Assembly: GCF_021134715.1 (NCBI RefSeq)
Contig: NC_060023.1
Coordinates: 5,146,001 to 5,210,000, forward strand
Direction: 5' to 3'
Source: Daphnia pulex
Lineage: Eukaryota > Arthropoda > Branchiopoda > Diplostraca > Daphniidae
DNA: 64,000 nt
Below, in pieces: positions 1 to 13,226 of the stretch. The notes under the pieces are model-generated. The model was not told the DNA's origin. It saw only the letters and a program-made list of their open reading frames with translations, and did not search any database. How positions within the stretch are numbered: position 1 is the first letter of the stretch; every line of letters starts with the position of its first letter. The translations under genes and the position numbers were made by a program.

Positions 1-254
1 TACTTTTTTAGCTCGACTCGCTATTTTTCAAAGTGTGCGAGAGTTTAGAAGAAGCGCAAGGGGGATGAGAAGATGAATAAAATGAAAAAAAAAAGGCGCT
101 TCACACAACTGGAAAAGAAAAAGAAAAAAAGACCCGGTGTAGCGCACACACACACACACCGCAGAACAACAAAAAAAGGCGACTAGAAGGGAAACAAAAA
201 AAAAAGGAAGAAAAATAATAAAAGAAACTCCTTTTGGAATATTCCAGGTATTCT

Positions 255-320
<66 letters not shown>

Positions 321-3300
321 CGTTCGTGGGGCCCAGCACATCCATTGAGAACTCACCTGCACATACAAACCCCCGGCTGGCCTTTGATGCCGCTACGATG
401 ACCCGTAATCCCTCCCTTCTTCTTCTTTTTCTTTTTCTTCTTCTTCTTCTATTTTTCCCAGTTCAGTTCATTCCCTCCTGGCACCTTTTTTTCTCTCTCT
501 CTCTCTCTAACGTGCTCTAAACGTACCTTTCCCCTCCCTCTCTTCCTCTCTTCCTCTCTTTGAGAATCCAGCTGCGGATGGCTCTAAAGGCACGTTTCTC
601 GCCCTGCTTTGGGAATCACTTTTTTTTCAAAAAAATAAAAATAAAATAAAATAAAATAAAAAAAGCCGAGCGAGAGCGAGAGAAATATTTTGTTTTGTTC
701 AAAAATAAAAGAATATGTCGGAAAGAAGCGAAGAAATGTATAACTGAAAAAGAAAAAAAGAAACGGAATCAAGGCGCTGCTGTGTGATGGGGATATGGAG
801 CCGAGCCCAAGAGCAGCTGTGTAATGAATTGAGCGCCGTAGAATCCGAGCGAGAATCCTGTGCTCGAAGAATTAACTCATTTTCGTCGAGCTGCTTAATG
901 GGAGAAACGTCAGGAGGAGCTGGAGGGGGTCATACGTGTAGGTTGAGATGATGCAGGTGGAACACAAAAGGTGACCACCCGCAAACCTCTCATTACGCCT
1001 CTTAATTCCCCTACAATCTTCGAGCTCTCTCACAACCACCACCACCACCACCTCCCCTTATTCCCTTATTCCCTTTCGGTGGTTGGACTGTGGCTGTGGC
1101 ATTCGAATGGCCGCCAGCAGCCGCACACCAGCATTCGAAACGGACGCTGAAATGCTATGGCCAGCCAGCCAGCTATATAGCCAGCTAGCAGCCAGCCAGC
1201 CAGCCACTGACTGAGCGCACACAATCACGGAAAATGCTCGACAATTTGGCCGCCTTTGATCGCCAAGCCAGCTCCAGCCAAGAGATAATTGCTACCTTGC
1301 CGCAAAAAGAGAACAGACATCAGGAAACGCGCAAGCGAGGCGGTGCCATCAATCGAACGATTGGGCAATAATACATCTAGGCTCCCCCCCAAGGCTGAGA
1401 TAGGGCACCGTTCCTAATTGTCCTGATGCTCATCTGATTATGCCATTCTCTTTGCATTGCATGTCATACCTCAATCCGCTCTAGACTCTCTCTACACTCT
1501 ATACCCCCCAGTTCCGCAATCAGACCGGTAAATTCAACATCAAAATTATACGAATATTTTATGGGTACCTGCCGGAGCATCACCATCGATTAGACGTCGT
1601 TTTCTTTCACCAAAACGTTTGGCCAGACAATAGAGCCGACTCCTTTCATTTAATAGCCAATCCAAAATATCTACATTTGAAATGAGCCGGAACCGCATTC
1701 AAAAATGAGGACTCGACGCAATATAACCAGTTTCTCCATGTTCAATTTGTCTTCAAAGTATATTTTTCTCTTTAAATTCTTGTCGGTGCTATTTTGCAGT
1801 AGTCAATTTTTGACTCGATTAGCCACTTAATTAGCCTTAATCAAGTATAAAATGCCATACATAGTTTAGATAGATAGATAGATATATATATAAATGTAGA
1901 AAGAGCCGACCACATTTGTTTGTGTGTTATCTAACCATCTATACAACGATTGAATTCAAAATGAATGTACTGCATAAATTTCCATGGCTATCAGTCTGCT
2001 GTACTCTAACTGGTTTGTTTACCGTCAAGATAAAAAAAAAAGGCCCCAGATTTATATGTATGCTTGACTGCTTGTGTTGTGCTATTCATTTTTGATTTGG
2101 CGCGAGTCTATTTGGCTTCTAGATTTCAATTTGAATAGAAAAAAACTTTCATTTCTCGTCGTCGATGGTTGAGTGTCAAACAAGTCCGGCGGCATGCACA
2201 CACACACACACACACCACCTGGGCGAGAGTCTGGTTCGCTCGTCGTCGTCGTCGTCGTCGAGCCAGTATCTGGTTTCTTGTTTTCATTCTTGTCCAACAC
2301 GTTGGAAAGTTGTGATCAACTTCCAAGTCCTTGTCCGACAACACACATTTTTGTCTCCCAAACACGGCTGATATCGGCCATGCAGGAGCAGCAGGAGCAG
2401 CAGAGCAGGAGCTATCAGCAGAGATGGTCAGTTAGACTCTGTTCAGGGTTGAATGAATCAATGTCACGTCAGAGACGACAGAGAGATGTGGCATCTCCAG
2501 TTCTTCCTGGTTCTTATTCTCTCTTGGCTTTTCTCTTTGGGTTGTGTGCTTGTGTGGTGCTGGACGAGTCACTCGATGGAAATGGAGAAGACCCCCATTC
2601 CTCCTCCCCCATTGAAAGAGGAAGACCAAGAAGACCAAGAAGGAGGAAAAAGAAAAAGAAAATAAAAAAAACGGATGGAATGTGCTGCATAGCCAGACAT
2701 CAAATTTATCTATATGAGAAACTTTCGATATTCTTTTTCTCGACTCAAAACATCTACCTGGTTATGGGGCTGGAAACTCAATGCAGCATACAAAACAGTT
2801 TAAACGTTATTCACGTAGTATATATATATCTATCTCTCTCTCTCTCTTCTTTGGGGAGGAAGAAGAAGAAGAAGAAGAAGAAGAAGAAAAAACATTGTTG
2901 GCATATGAGATATTGATTTCCATCTGTGAAAGCCCTTTTTTGAATAATGAGGACGTAACCTGCGATGACACGGTGCGCCTAATATAACACGTGCATTTTC
3001 TGCCGTCATCTCTCTCTCTCTCTCTGTGTGGATATAGGAAGAACTAAGAAGCAGCCAAATTCATCCCCAGAAAAATTGAAGTAGTATATATCCTTGGTGA
3101 TGGCTCGAATATAGAGAGCCAAGATTTTAAAAAATAAAAAAGGAAAACAAAAAAAGAAAAAGAAAAGGGAAACGGGCTTTCACCTGGAAAAACTCTCTTA
3201 TCTTATATAAATCCTTGTTCATATACGTGCCAGATAGTAGCACATCATTGTCTTTTTTCCTTTTTTCGAAGCCAGCCAAAAAAGATAGAGCCAAGAACGG

Positions 3301-5528
3301 CGTTTCCTTATCGGGGTCTCGTCACATATGCTCACGGCCAGCCAACAGCATTTTCTTTCTTATTTTTTTTTTTCCTGCCTAGTTTTTATTTTCCAAATAC
3401 CGACTATATATAAGATCTAGGCGACAACCGAGCTGTTGGACAACCTCTTCAAAAGACTTGGAAACCGTATAGACGTATTCTAATGTCTGTGCCTATGGAT
3501 ATCTAAGTATATGTCATATCCAATCGCCGATGGCTCAGATATGATATAACCCAAGAAATCTATCCGATTATCGAGCAAAAAAAGAAAGAAAAGGGAAAAA
3601 AAGAAAAAAACATTTAATAATGGTCTAAATGAGCATTTTTATGGACGTCAATAACAAAGCGGCTGAACTCCCCTCCGGAAAGTTTCAATTAAATTCTCAG
3701 TCCGCGCGCTGTCTTATGCTCCTCTTTCTATTCTAGACGGCTGCTGCTGCTGGAAGAAGAAGAAGAAGAAGAAAAAAAATCTAAACGATTCCCTTGAAAT
3801 CACCGAGGAAATATGGAAATGACTGGGCTGTGTGCGCGTAGAGGCCCTGGCAGCCATACAGCCCAGTCGCGGGGAATAACATCATGCGCTCCTAAATAAC
3901 TCGGCAGCAGCCATATGGGGGTGTGTGTCTAATGAGCCCATTATCTGATCGTTAATAGGTGGTCCCAGTTTTCTCTCCTTTTTCGCCCAGCCTTTATCTT
4001 TCTTCTTCCTCTTTTTTTTTCTTCTTCTTTCCCATTTGACTTTTTCCTTCTTTCCTTCTTTTCGGGCTTTTGACTCACATTCAGCTGTGCTGAGCTGGCC
4101 CACAAAGATCGCAACCCTCCGCGCTCTGTTTTTGGTCATAAACCCCCTCGTGTCAGACCCTGCCTTCCATCAATCTTGTTGGGAAAAATTTTTTTTCTTC
4201 TTTTTTTTTTTACATATTAAAGACACATTGATTTTTTTAATTTGGTTGTACGCCGAGTTCATCTAAATCATATCCAGCACACACAATTCATTCGCTAGGC
4301 TGCTGCAGATGGATTGGATGCCGATCTAATTACAATCATTTAATAAAAACTTTTTTCTATATATGTACACCCAGCTGTTTCCAGTTGAACCGATTTCCCC
4401 AAACCGGCGCTCGCGTATGCACATATATAATGGAATGGTATATGTGTTAATGTCAAACGTATAGGCTAACAGTCCCCCCCCCTGTTTTGTGCTGAGCTAT
4501 TGATGGCTTTTTCCTTTCCTCTCCTCCCCAGCTCAAAGAAATCCGAATGAGTAAATCTAAAAGTCTACGTTTGGAATAGTTTACCAAAACCTTCACTATT
4601 GGCCTATTGCCAGTAGCGCAAAAGAAATCCAAGATTTCGCATATAAGGAACCTTGAACACTTCCACATATTAGGAAAAAACGTTACGTAAAAAAAAACGA
4701 CATGCGTTCCATTTGTAGTTTCTTTTAACTTTTATAGTTTTTACACTTCTCCGGTCCGGGACGAAAAACACAAAAAAAACAACGAATATAAGCGCCAAGA
4801 AACTACGTCATAGCTAGCCAAGACGAGGCGGATGGAAATGGAGGTTAAAAGTCAGCTCAATCTGTCAAACACCTTTTTTTTTATTTATATGGTCCCCTAT
4901 GAACTCAATCACAAGTTTTGATTACCCGATCAATTTATGGTGAAGGCCTTAAGACAATCAGATTTATATGCTTCTTTTTACGCGTCTTATACCGATTTAA
5001 CTTTCAACGTCCGATAAAAATAAAATTTATCGGAGAATAACCGTATAAGCAAACAGCGTGATTGCTCATCCGTGAAAAAAAAACGCGACGCTTCGTAATT
5101 TGTAGGCGAGGCAGCAGCCATATAATTTCCCATTCACCACCAGCCAAAATTTGAATGAGGGGGATGCAAAGGGGGAACCAATCACAGTCTATAATTCAAT
5201 CATCTTTTCAGTTTAAAAAATAAAAAATAAAAAACATGTTTTGGTGAATCTGCTAATTTGGGAAGACGTAGCAATCAATGAAACTAATTATTTCCAAAAA
5301 AAGTTGAATGATTGTGGCTGTCACACACAATCTACGCCTAATAAAGGGAAGACTTACCAACGCAAAAATTGGGCCTGTTTTTAATATCACTGAAATCTAA
5401 ACGCAATACCAACAACGAGACTGGCAAATAGAATTTGATTGATTCCATAATTATTTCCAAGTAGACGGACACAGGAAGGGCAAATTGATCATATGAGAAT
5501 TCAAATGTGAAAAACAGTTTGGACTCAC
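1..5528 (-). other. Netrin first coding intron (partial), rich in simple repeats
   Basis: No netrin exon is recognisable here, so this is read as intron. It holds an unusual density of microsatellites and homopurine or homopyrimidine tracts: a long (TC)n at about 262-318, (CTT)n near 418-452, (CA)n at about 145-160 and 2196-2214, (GTC)n near 2239-2260, (GAA)n near 2861-2888 and 3755-3774, short (TC)n near 2832-2847 and 3009-3025, and (CCAG)-like repeats at about 1161-1206. ORFs across these tracts encode only low-complexity peptides. Enhancers are likely in a long first intron of a guidance gene, but none can be pinpointed. Confidence 0.7.
262..318. repeat. (TC)n microsatellite
   Basis: An uninterrupted dinucleotide TC/CT run of about 57 bp, followed directly by GGCGTTCGTGGGGCCC. 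It produces spurious poly(Glu-Arg) ORFs on the minus strand. Confidence 0.95.
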
Positions 5529-6903
5529 CTTTGCATTCGTTGGCGTCTTTGGCGGTCGCCCGTCCCCAGGGCCGGTCAAAATGAAAAGGTTTGCATTTTT
5601 CGCAATCGCGTCCGGCTGTGTTGTGACGACAGTCGCAGCCGAGGAGCCCGTCCCGTCCCTGGACGCACCTGGAGGCATGGCCGTTGCATTTGCAGCGTCC
5701 GCCAACGGCGAAGTCGGCCGCCGCGTAGAAGGAGTAGTCGCGGACGGAAACGGCTGTGGCTGTGGCTGTGGAGGCGGCGGCGTTCGAGTCGTTGCTGCTC
5801 TCCGCTGCGCCGCCGGAGCTTCCGCCGGAGCTGCGCTGGCTGCTGTCGTCGCCGTGGTACGGGTGGAAGCGGTGGAAAACGACGCGGACGTCGGTGGCCG
5901 TCACCCAGTCCTGCAGGACGGGACTGTTCTCAAAGTCGAAGGCGCTAGGCCTGCCCTCCATCGTGCTGAAAGCGATGCGCGAGCCGGACAGAGGGTCCAG
6001 CAGGGAGTGGGCGTCGGTGCAGAGGGCCTCCTGCTCGTTGGACTTTGTGATGATGGCCCGGTTGGGGCGGCCGTAGAGTTTGCGACATTGCGACGAGTAA
6101 TACTGGAAGGCCTGCCACGTCTTGCCAAAGTCCATGCTCTTGTAGATGGCCAGGCTGTCCGGCTTGCGGCCGCAGAACTGCAGGCTGATGTAAGTCAGCT
6201 CGTATTTCTTGCCCAGCGACAGCGTCAGCGTCACGTTGTTCTCCGTCACGGCCGAACTGGCCGAACTGGCCGACGGCTGATGCTGCCCAACCGACGCAGA
6301 AGATGAGCCGCCCGGAGAAGAAGCTGCTGCTGCTGCTGCTGCCGGCGGAGGAATGAGCGGCTCCGACTGCCAGCACGTCATGTTGTTGACGTTGTGCAGG
6401 TCGGTCAAATAGGTGGACGGGTGGCGTCGGCGGGCGTTGCTGGAGTCGCAAAGGCTGCAGAGCCGAGTCAGGTCGCCCTTGTCGTCGGTGGTGGCGTAGC
6501 AGTGGCGAGACGGAGGGTTGCCGCAAGTCGAAGTGGCCGTCACCTCCTTGCCGAAGGCGGCGTTGACGAAATCGGGAACGCAGCGACGCGAGCGCAAAAC
6601 CGTTCCGCTGCTGGAGACGGAGGTGGCCAGGGCGACGGCCGACACTCCGACGGGACCGACGCTTCCCTGGTTGCCCTGGTTGCTGACCAGGCCGATGGGA
6701 ATCTCTTCGTAGCACGGGTCGGGAGGGTTCTGCTGGGCAGCGAACATGTGGAGGAAGCCGCTGTTGCCGCCGCCACCGCCGGACATGATGCCGCCGCCGC
6801 CGCCGCTACTCCCTCCTCCGCCATTATTGCTATTGGTGCTCTTGCTGGACGTTACAGTCGCCAGCCAAACGATGCCCAACAGTCGGTAGATTTTCAACAC
6901 CAT
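5529..6903 (-). CDS. Net: Netrin, first coding exon (signal peptide, laminin N-terminal domain, start of laminin-EGF 1)
   Basis: Secreted axon-guidance cue; this exon encodes 458 residues plus one base. A hydrophobic leader (about residues 1-20) is followed by a Gly/Ser-rich stretch. The laminin N-terminal domain then runs from about residue 50 to 395, with netrin hallmarks [35 protein letters not shown] and [20 protein letters not shown]. The first laminin-EGF repeat starts at [13 protein letters not shown] and is cut after NECK by a donor (GTGAGT on the minus strand, GT at 5528-5527). Unusual for netrins are a spacer of about 40 residues between PDPCYEE and RRCVPDFV, a poly-Ala/Ser insert after [12 protein letters not shown], and a Ser/Gly/Ala insert before [14 protein letters not shown]. 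Remaining exons (EGF 2-3, NTR domain) are not seen and should lie beyond the left edge. The orthologue subtype (NetA or NetB) cannot be decided. Confidence 0.95.
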
Positions 6904-7450
6904 TTTTATTGATTTTGTATTCGATGAAATAGGCCAATTCTACGAAACTACGAATTTCCCAGTCAAATGAACTCGAATTGATTATTGCTGATGCGAGTCG
7001 CTGCGTTTAACTGGAATGGTCCATCACTCGAGAACAAAGCGCATTTCGTTAGTCATTCAAGTTCAGCACTTAATAGCTGTTTGGTTGAACAGTTGCAATT
7101 CATCAAGCCTCGATAGGACTACAAAACTAAATGGAAAATAAGTCCCCAAACTCAAATTGTTCTAAACAAACCGATCGAATAAAAAATGAAAATTCACTGT
7201 CGAGTTCTCTTTTCCCCACTTCACTTGCACAAATGTTGAAAGTTCAAAATAATGCTTTGGCCAGCAAACCTAAAATGTGAATGGGTGCTGGGCTAGCTAT
7301 CAGTTAGCTCCCAAGAATTGAATGGGAGAAACAGTTTTGGGAGAGGAGTGAACGGAACAAGAGTCGACTACTAACTGAACTGAACCCGCCGCTGTCGGAT
7401 CGCTTACCTCCAGACCCTCCCGAGAGTGGCGAACCGTCACCACCTAAAAG
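6904..7450 (-). promoter_or_regulatory. Netrin 5' leader/upstream region with a candidate 5' splice donor
   Basis: Non-coding sequence immediately upstream of the netrin start codon. A minus-strand GTAAGC donor follows GGAG (exon end at 7408, GT at 7407-7406). It could end an upstream untranslated exon running rightward from 7408. This is only a candidate: no matching acceptor was established and no core promoter was identified. Confidence 0.3.
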
Positions 7451-10400
7451 TGTTGCCGTGTGCTGGGTTCTCTTTGGGTGGGTGGGTGTGGGTGTGGGGG
7501 GGGGGGGAACTTTTTTTCTTCAGCAGCAGCCTATAGGGTATTCAATTCATTTTTCGCCGGCAAAAGTCCCAACGGAATTCGCACAATTTCAATACAATTT
7601 TCCAGGGCATTCTTGGACTGGATGCATCAAGCCGAATGAATTGGGTTTACACAATCCCAACTGCCTGAGACGGTTCTGCTACACTTAAGTTAACAATATA
7701 GCCTAGATATAGCCTATGTTAACTGGACACATAGTTTTGATTGCAAATCTAGTCGAAAATGACATTTGGTAAAACGAATTGAGCTTTCGGTCGACTAGAT
7801 TTGAAAGACGATGAATAAAAGGCGCTGGCCAGAAAGAAAAGAGAAGATGAAATTAGAAAGTGTTGGAAAAAGTGTAAGACATGCATATATACAAAAATCT
7901 GGAAGTGCAGGGGGGGGGGGGAGAAGAACACAACTAGGGAGGGAATATATATGTATGTTGGTGTCGAATTTTGTGGCCGAGGGTGTAGAAAAGCACACTG
8001 TCCCTCTGTCCGACATGGGCCCACAGTTGTCACTTTGAAAATGAAATTGACCTCCCTCCAGTTAACCCCCACCACCTTCTTCCTCCATGCCCTCTCATCA
8101 CCTACTCTTCACAGGTTCTTATGTTCTTTTCAACTTTTTTTTATTCCATGATCCCAGTGAGCCCACCTCTCACACACACTCTTCCTTTGTTAGCCAAAGT
8201 ACCGCCCATTTCTCCCTCTTTCCTCCCTCAGTCCCTCTACTATGCCTCGACTTCTTCCACTTGTTACCATCAGCTTGCCCAGTTGGCCTCCCATTTCTTC
8301 TGACTCTTTGGTATTTCGAATCTTTCGAGCCTTCTCCACGGAATTTCTGGCCATTCTTTACAAACGAACGTTTTCAACCTTATGTCAAAGTCGCTCGGCT
8401 TTTCAAAACATTCAATCAACTCCGATGGCCATATTTTTGGTTGTGTTGGTCAGGCAAGTGACGATTTCAAAATTAAAGCTACTCTTTCGATCATTTCTTG
8501 AAACGGATTTGGGTTAAACCAAAAATTCACCTCATAAAAACAACTTTTGCACTATATGGTCAAATATTTTAAATGTATGAACATCGGCAAATTTTTCTCA
8601 CATTTTCGAATAAACATTTAAAACATTCGACACTCTCACTTACGAACTTGATTCAAAGTTAGCTTACTTCTTTTTGATAGGTGTGAATAAGCAACATACA
8701 TGATTTTGTGTTGTCAACTAAGATATTGATTGAAACCTTTGTATTCAATAAAAACCTGGCCGTGATGCTGTTTTTGGCACAAAGGGCCGTCGAACAAAAC
8801 AGTTAGACTATTCTTTTACTCATAATGATGTTTAAAGTTTGTTTTTTCCTGTATGTATAATTTATTACTATACCGACGGCAATTTTCCATACGACAAGAC
8901 GAAAAAAAAAACAATCCGAGTTTACAATATTAAAACTTGCAAATAAATAAAAAAAATAATAAAATACTACACGGAGAATTCTTATCCAAAAAAGGCAATC
9001 GATAGAATCTACACGAATAAAGTTCGAAGAAATTCTTTCTCAATCTTACAACATTTATTTTTTTGTGATAGGCTACTATACTTCTGCCCCTGCAAAAGAA
9101 ATTGTACTGTGAATAAATTCAAAAAAATGCTACGATTTATTGGGGAGCTGAACTGACCAAATTTTTCAAATTTCATCAAAATACTCTGTTATGTTGAAAT
9201 CCCTGGGCATCGCGACTTGCCGACATTTATAGATTGGGTTTTAATCATTGTTCTTCCAAAACTAAGAATTTTTAATAATTTCCTTAGGCTTAGTAATTAG
9301 TGTATTGATTTTTTACAATCAATCGCCGCGATGGTAATTCTGGGATCTCCCTATGCTTTCAAAAGGGGAAAAGTGCTGATGATTTTGTTGCTACACGCCG
9401 GCGAGTCAGTAGGTGCCATATTATGGAACTTACTGGCGCGCCAGCTGAGACCAGGTTGCTGCAATTTGGGCTCCGTGACCCCAAGTGGGAGCGTTTGTAA
9501 CGACAAACGAATTTTCAAAATTGGGAAATGAATAACAATAAATAAAATTTGATATGTATATACGTATATATACATGTTTTTTTTGTTTTTTTTTTTTAAA
9601 TCTCGCGCACATATTCCAATTTCGCAAAAAATGTGTGTTATAGGCGTGCTCGTGCAGGTTGTTGCGCGCAAATGAGAGACTCCCGCTTCATTAACATCTT
9701 CCTAAATCCTTTGATCAAACAAGATGACTGCTCTTCCCCTTTTGAATTGTTGTTAAGCAAGTTGGCAAGTCTTCTTGTCATATGTCATGTTTATTAATTA
9801 AATCAATTTAAATGTTATTTTGATGGGTTGCCCATTCAGTGCATTCAGACATTTAGAACGTATCAATTGCGTTAATGCAAAAAAATAAAATAAAAATACT
9901 TAAAAGTTAAAAAACCATCACAAAGAATTTAAAAAAAAAAAAACTCCAGCGCTTGTTTAACATTGTATAGTTTCAATCCAAATAAGGGATGGCATAATAG
10001 CAGCTTGTTAACCGCCAGAACATTTTCTTTATATTGCATGTAAAAAGAATTACATGATTCGGCTAAAAAAATTGGCCGAATCGTCCCAACAGGCCGAATC
10101 TGGTCGCAGGAGACAAAATGAAGAATCTTAGTTATAAATCCTTTAAATTTAATTATATCAACCAAAATGCGATTGGATATATTATCTTTCGAACTTAAGT
10201 ATAGTAGTCGACTTTATGAAATCGTCAGTTGCAATGATTTCTTTTCTTTTTGTTTTACCCAAGTGTTGTGATTTGTGAATCATCGTTTAGTCAACAACTT
10301 TTGCAAATAACAGTTGGACCACTAGTAAAACAGACAAGCAAAATACAATTTTCCATCCAAAGGTATTGAAGATCAGGAGAAAAGGAAGAAAGTTGTAGAA

Positions 10401-13226
10401 GTGATTAAATCAGGATTAAATATTTGAAATTTAACTGATAATGTAAAATTTGATGTAAAATCCAAGCTGAATTTCTACCATGTCTTTTAGACATGAATTG
10501 CTTCGAGTTAAGACCTCAACTAATGTGGACTAAAAACACGTTAAAATTTATTTTTGATAAAAAATGCTATAAAAGTTAAGATGATTTAACAGATTATTTA
10601 AGACATCAAATAATCAACTGTCTAGTATATATTGATGTGATATCTCATACCTCGTGGCACGAACAATTTTCTGTAAAAAATTAGAAATGTAACACACAAA
10701 AAAAAATCCTCTAGCGTTATTTCTTATAATATAATACCACAATATAACAATAAATTGAGCGATGGTAAAAAAATTTTTCAACGACAATACAAGATGGGTT
10801 TGGCCGGGAAGGGAACGACGAAAAGTTGGCGGTGAACGAGTGAGAGTGTACGCCGTGGTAACAGGATGATAAAAAAGAAGTTTAATTTGTAGATTATAGT
10901 ATTCCTTTTCAGTGTTGTATAGCGATAAAGACGATATTTCAGGATATGTTGGGACAGGCGACGAAGAATTTCTATGAGGTTGACACTTTTTGAATAACTC
11001 TTCGAGACCAAATCCTGGCCGCGGTCGTTTTCGCACGCCCTCCTTTTGAGTTGACAAAGAGCAGGATGCTTTAGAACGTGCTGCATAATCAAGATGAATA
11101 GATCAGCCTATTAAGGATGGACCTGCTTATTTTTCTAAACATCCATATATATTGCCAGAAAAGAAAATAGACGAAATCACAAAATATTAAGTCTTATTCC
11201 CCACTTCCTGCTGTAACTCAAAATTTAAATAGATGCACGAAAAAATCTTACCTTATCAGATTAGGTGTAGAGAGCAGTCAACATTTAGAATTCGTATATT
11301 TTATTTTATTTTTCATTTCAATCCCTAATTAACATAGCGGGTATATAGGCGGTATAAGAAATAATAAGAAACCATGAACGATATACATACCGTTGCAGCC
11401 CTGTGACCCCAAATATTCCCCTTCCCTCACAACAACCCGAATATTTTTCAGAGTAGAAATCTTTATCCCTTAAAAAAATGTTGTCGTTTAATAGAATGAT
11501 ATTTTTCATAACAAAACATAGGACTTATGACGTTGACGGGTGTTGTCCTATTCTTTTGGTGGCTGTGCTGTAAGGCCTGTACCGGTATCGTTCCTAATAA
11601 GATGTTATTTTATTTTGTTTTATTATTATTTTTTAATCAAATTTGATTTTGGGAATCATAACGGAGCTTTAAAAGCCATTAAAAATGTTGTCGTACACTA
11701 GCAACTACAAAAATTTTATTTTCTTACAATTCTTGTTCAAATGTTCCGCCTCCGTTCGACCACTTTCGCGATGATTTTTGCGAAACCTACTTGAGTAAAT
11801 TACTTTTTTGCGTAAATAATGCGAAAAAAAGACTATCGCCTACCACACATTACAGATGAGAAACGCGAGCACTAATAAAAATATATCGTTATGTTTCATA
11901 TAGTGTGTGCCTGTGTGGCCTACGGAGAATTCAAGAGAAATTGATCCGATTAATTACAATCGGACTTGATGAATTCGATGTATTCGTTATCCCTTATCCG
12001 ACTTGTTTTTGTTAAGGCGATAACCGAAGATGTATAGAATATGACGTAACGACAACAACATCACTTTTTACATTAAATTGGATTCAAACAAACTTCCTCG
12101 ACAAGACGTAAACGAGTTCAAGAAATTGTCGTAATTTCTATTGAAAACTAAACTTTTGTACGAAGTAAAACGAGAAGAGAGCAATCCAGCAACTTCATTT
12201 TGGCCTGTATTCGCGTCATCGCGTGTTTAGTTGTCTAAAGATCAAACAAACGACCACCTAAGTTACGGACAGCAGTTCAGCGGCAGCAGCAGGCCAGCAG
12301 CAGCACTTGCTGAGCATAGTACACAATTTAAAACATCAAACGATTTGACGGTGCCGCCCTCCTACCCTCTGTAGCCCCAAATAACTTTTGGTGCACATGG
12401 TTCAATTAATGAAGTTAGGGTCTCTTCTGGTTGTTTGTAAAAAAAGAAAAATCAATGAGAGATGAATGCAATTTTTTAAAAAGACTCTCATCACTGATGT
12501 TTTAATTAGATCAGAAAATTTTTAATGAAAACGAAACCAGTCTACTAAGACAACGACTATTGTAAACGTTTGAGGCTCTTACGGATTTCGAATCTAAATA
12601 TATATTAATTTTTGGCTAGCTTTCCCGACTGAAACGGTTGGTCGTGAATTCCAACCGATGAATCGTTTGAAGAAACTTGATGCATTGCTTGTCAGAGCCA
12701 CCCAGGCACCCAGCATTCATCTAAGGATAATAACCATGGTTGGTGCTTACGAATATATGCAAAACCGCTTCTTATTTTCCAAAACTTCTTATAATTGGCT
12801 ACGACGCCTTTTGATTGACCACTGACTTTGATCAAAACCAACCACTTCCATTACACTCAACTTTGTCTCTCGGAAATATTTGATATAGCGAGTGTTACCG
12901 ATTTGCGATTTGTACTTTCACAAAAGACCTCATGGATGGATCGAGTGACCTACTATGATCGGATTCGCCGTCTCTAGCTGTCGGGATTGAAAGGAATCCG
13001 TTTTCACACACAATGTACTTAATATGTACACGGAAATAAAGAAATCAACGATTTTACTATATCATGACATATTGCTTAGAATTCAATAAAAAAAGGAATA
13101 TCGTTATTAATCTTTACATTACAGGCTGGTATGTCTTCACTTGAAATTGATCGACAAGTCCAGATAGAAAATCATAGGGTGATAAAATAAGGGATTTGAA
13201 AAAGAGAGAGACACACACACACACAA
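7451..13226. other. Intergenic stretch without a supportable gene
   Basis: About 5.8 kb of AT-rich DNA between netrin and HELZ. ORFs are short, lack recognisable motifs and are not joined by consistent splice sites. Local features are a G-run near 7497-7508, another near 7911-7921, and a (GA)/(CA) microsatellite at about 13203-13225 just after the HELZ stop codon. The last few hundred bases (about 12.9-13.2 kb) should include the HELZ 3' UTR; no clear minus-strand poly(A) signal was identified. Confidence 0.6.

Noticed and set aside
347..400. Possible second netrin exon on the minus strand, ending at a GTGAGT donor near 350
   Set aside because: Peptides in all three frames lack the laminin-EGF cysteine pattern expected after NECK, and no acceptor with a pyrimidine tract precedes it.
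2173..2916. 247-residue open frame on the plus strand in the netrin intron
   Set aside because: Made of translated microsatellites (His-Thr, poly-Val, poly-Lys); no domain and no splice context.
5581..6912. Several long open frames on the plus strand opposite netrin and in other minus frames
   Set aside because: Shadows of the GC-rich netrin exon; the netrin frame carries the conserved cysteines and motifs.
7749..8517. Cluster of overlapping open frames on both strands
   Set aside because: Low-complexity Ser/Phe/Pro-rich peptides, no motifs, no conserved splice structure.
9331..11509. Scattered 60-150 residue open frames
   Set aside because: AT-rich chance ORFs; none shows domain signatures or joins to neighbours by splice sites in phase.
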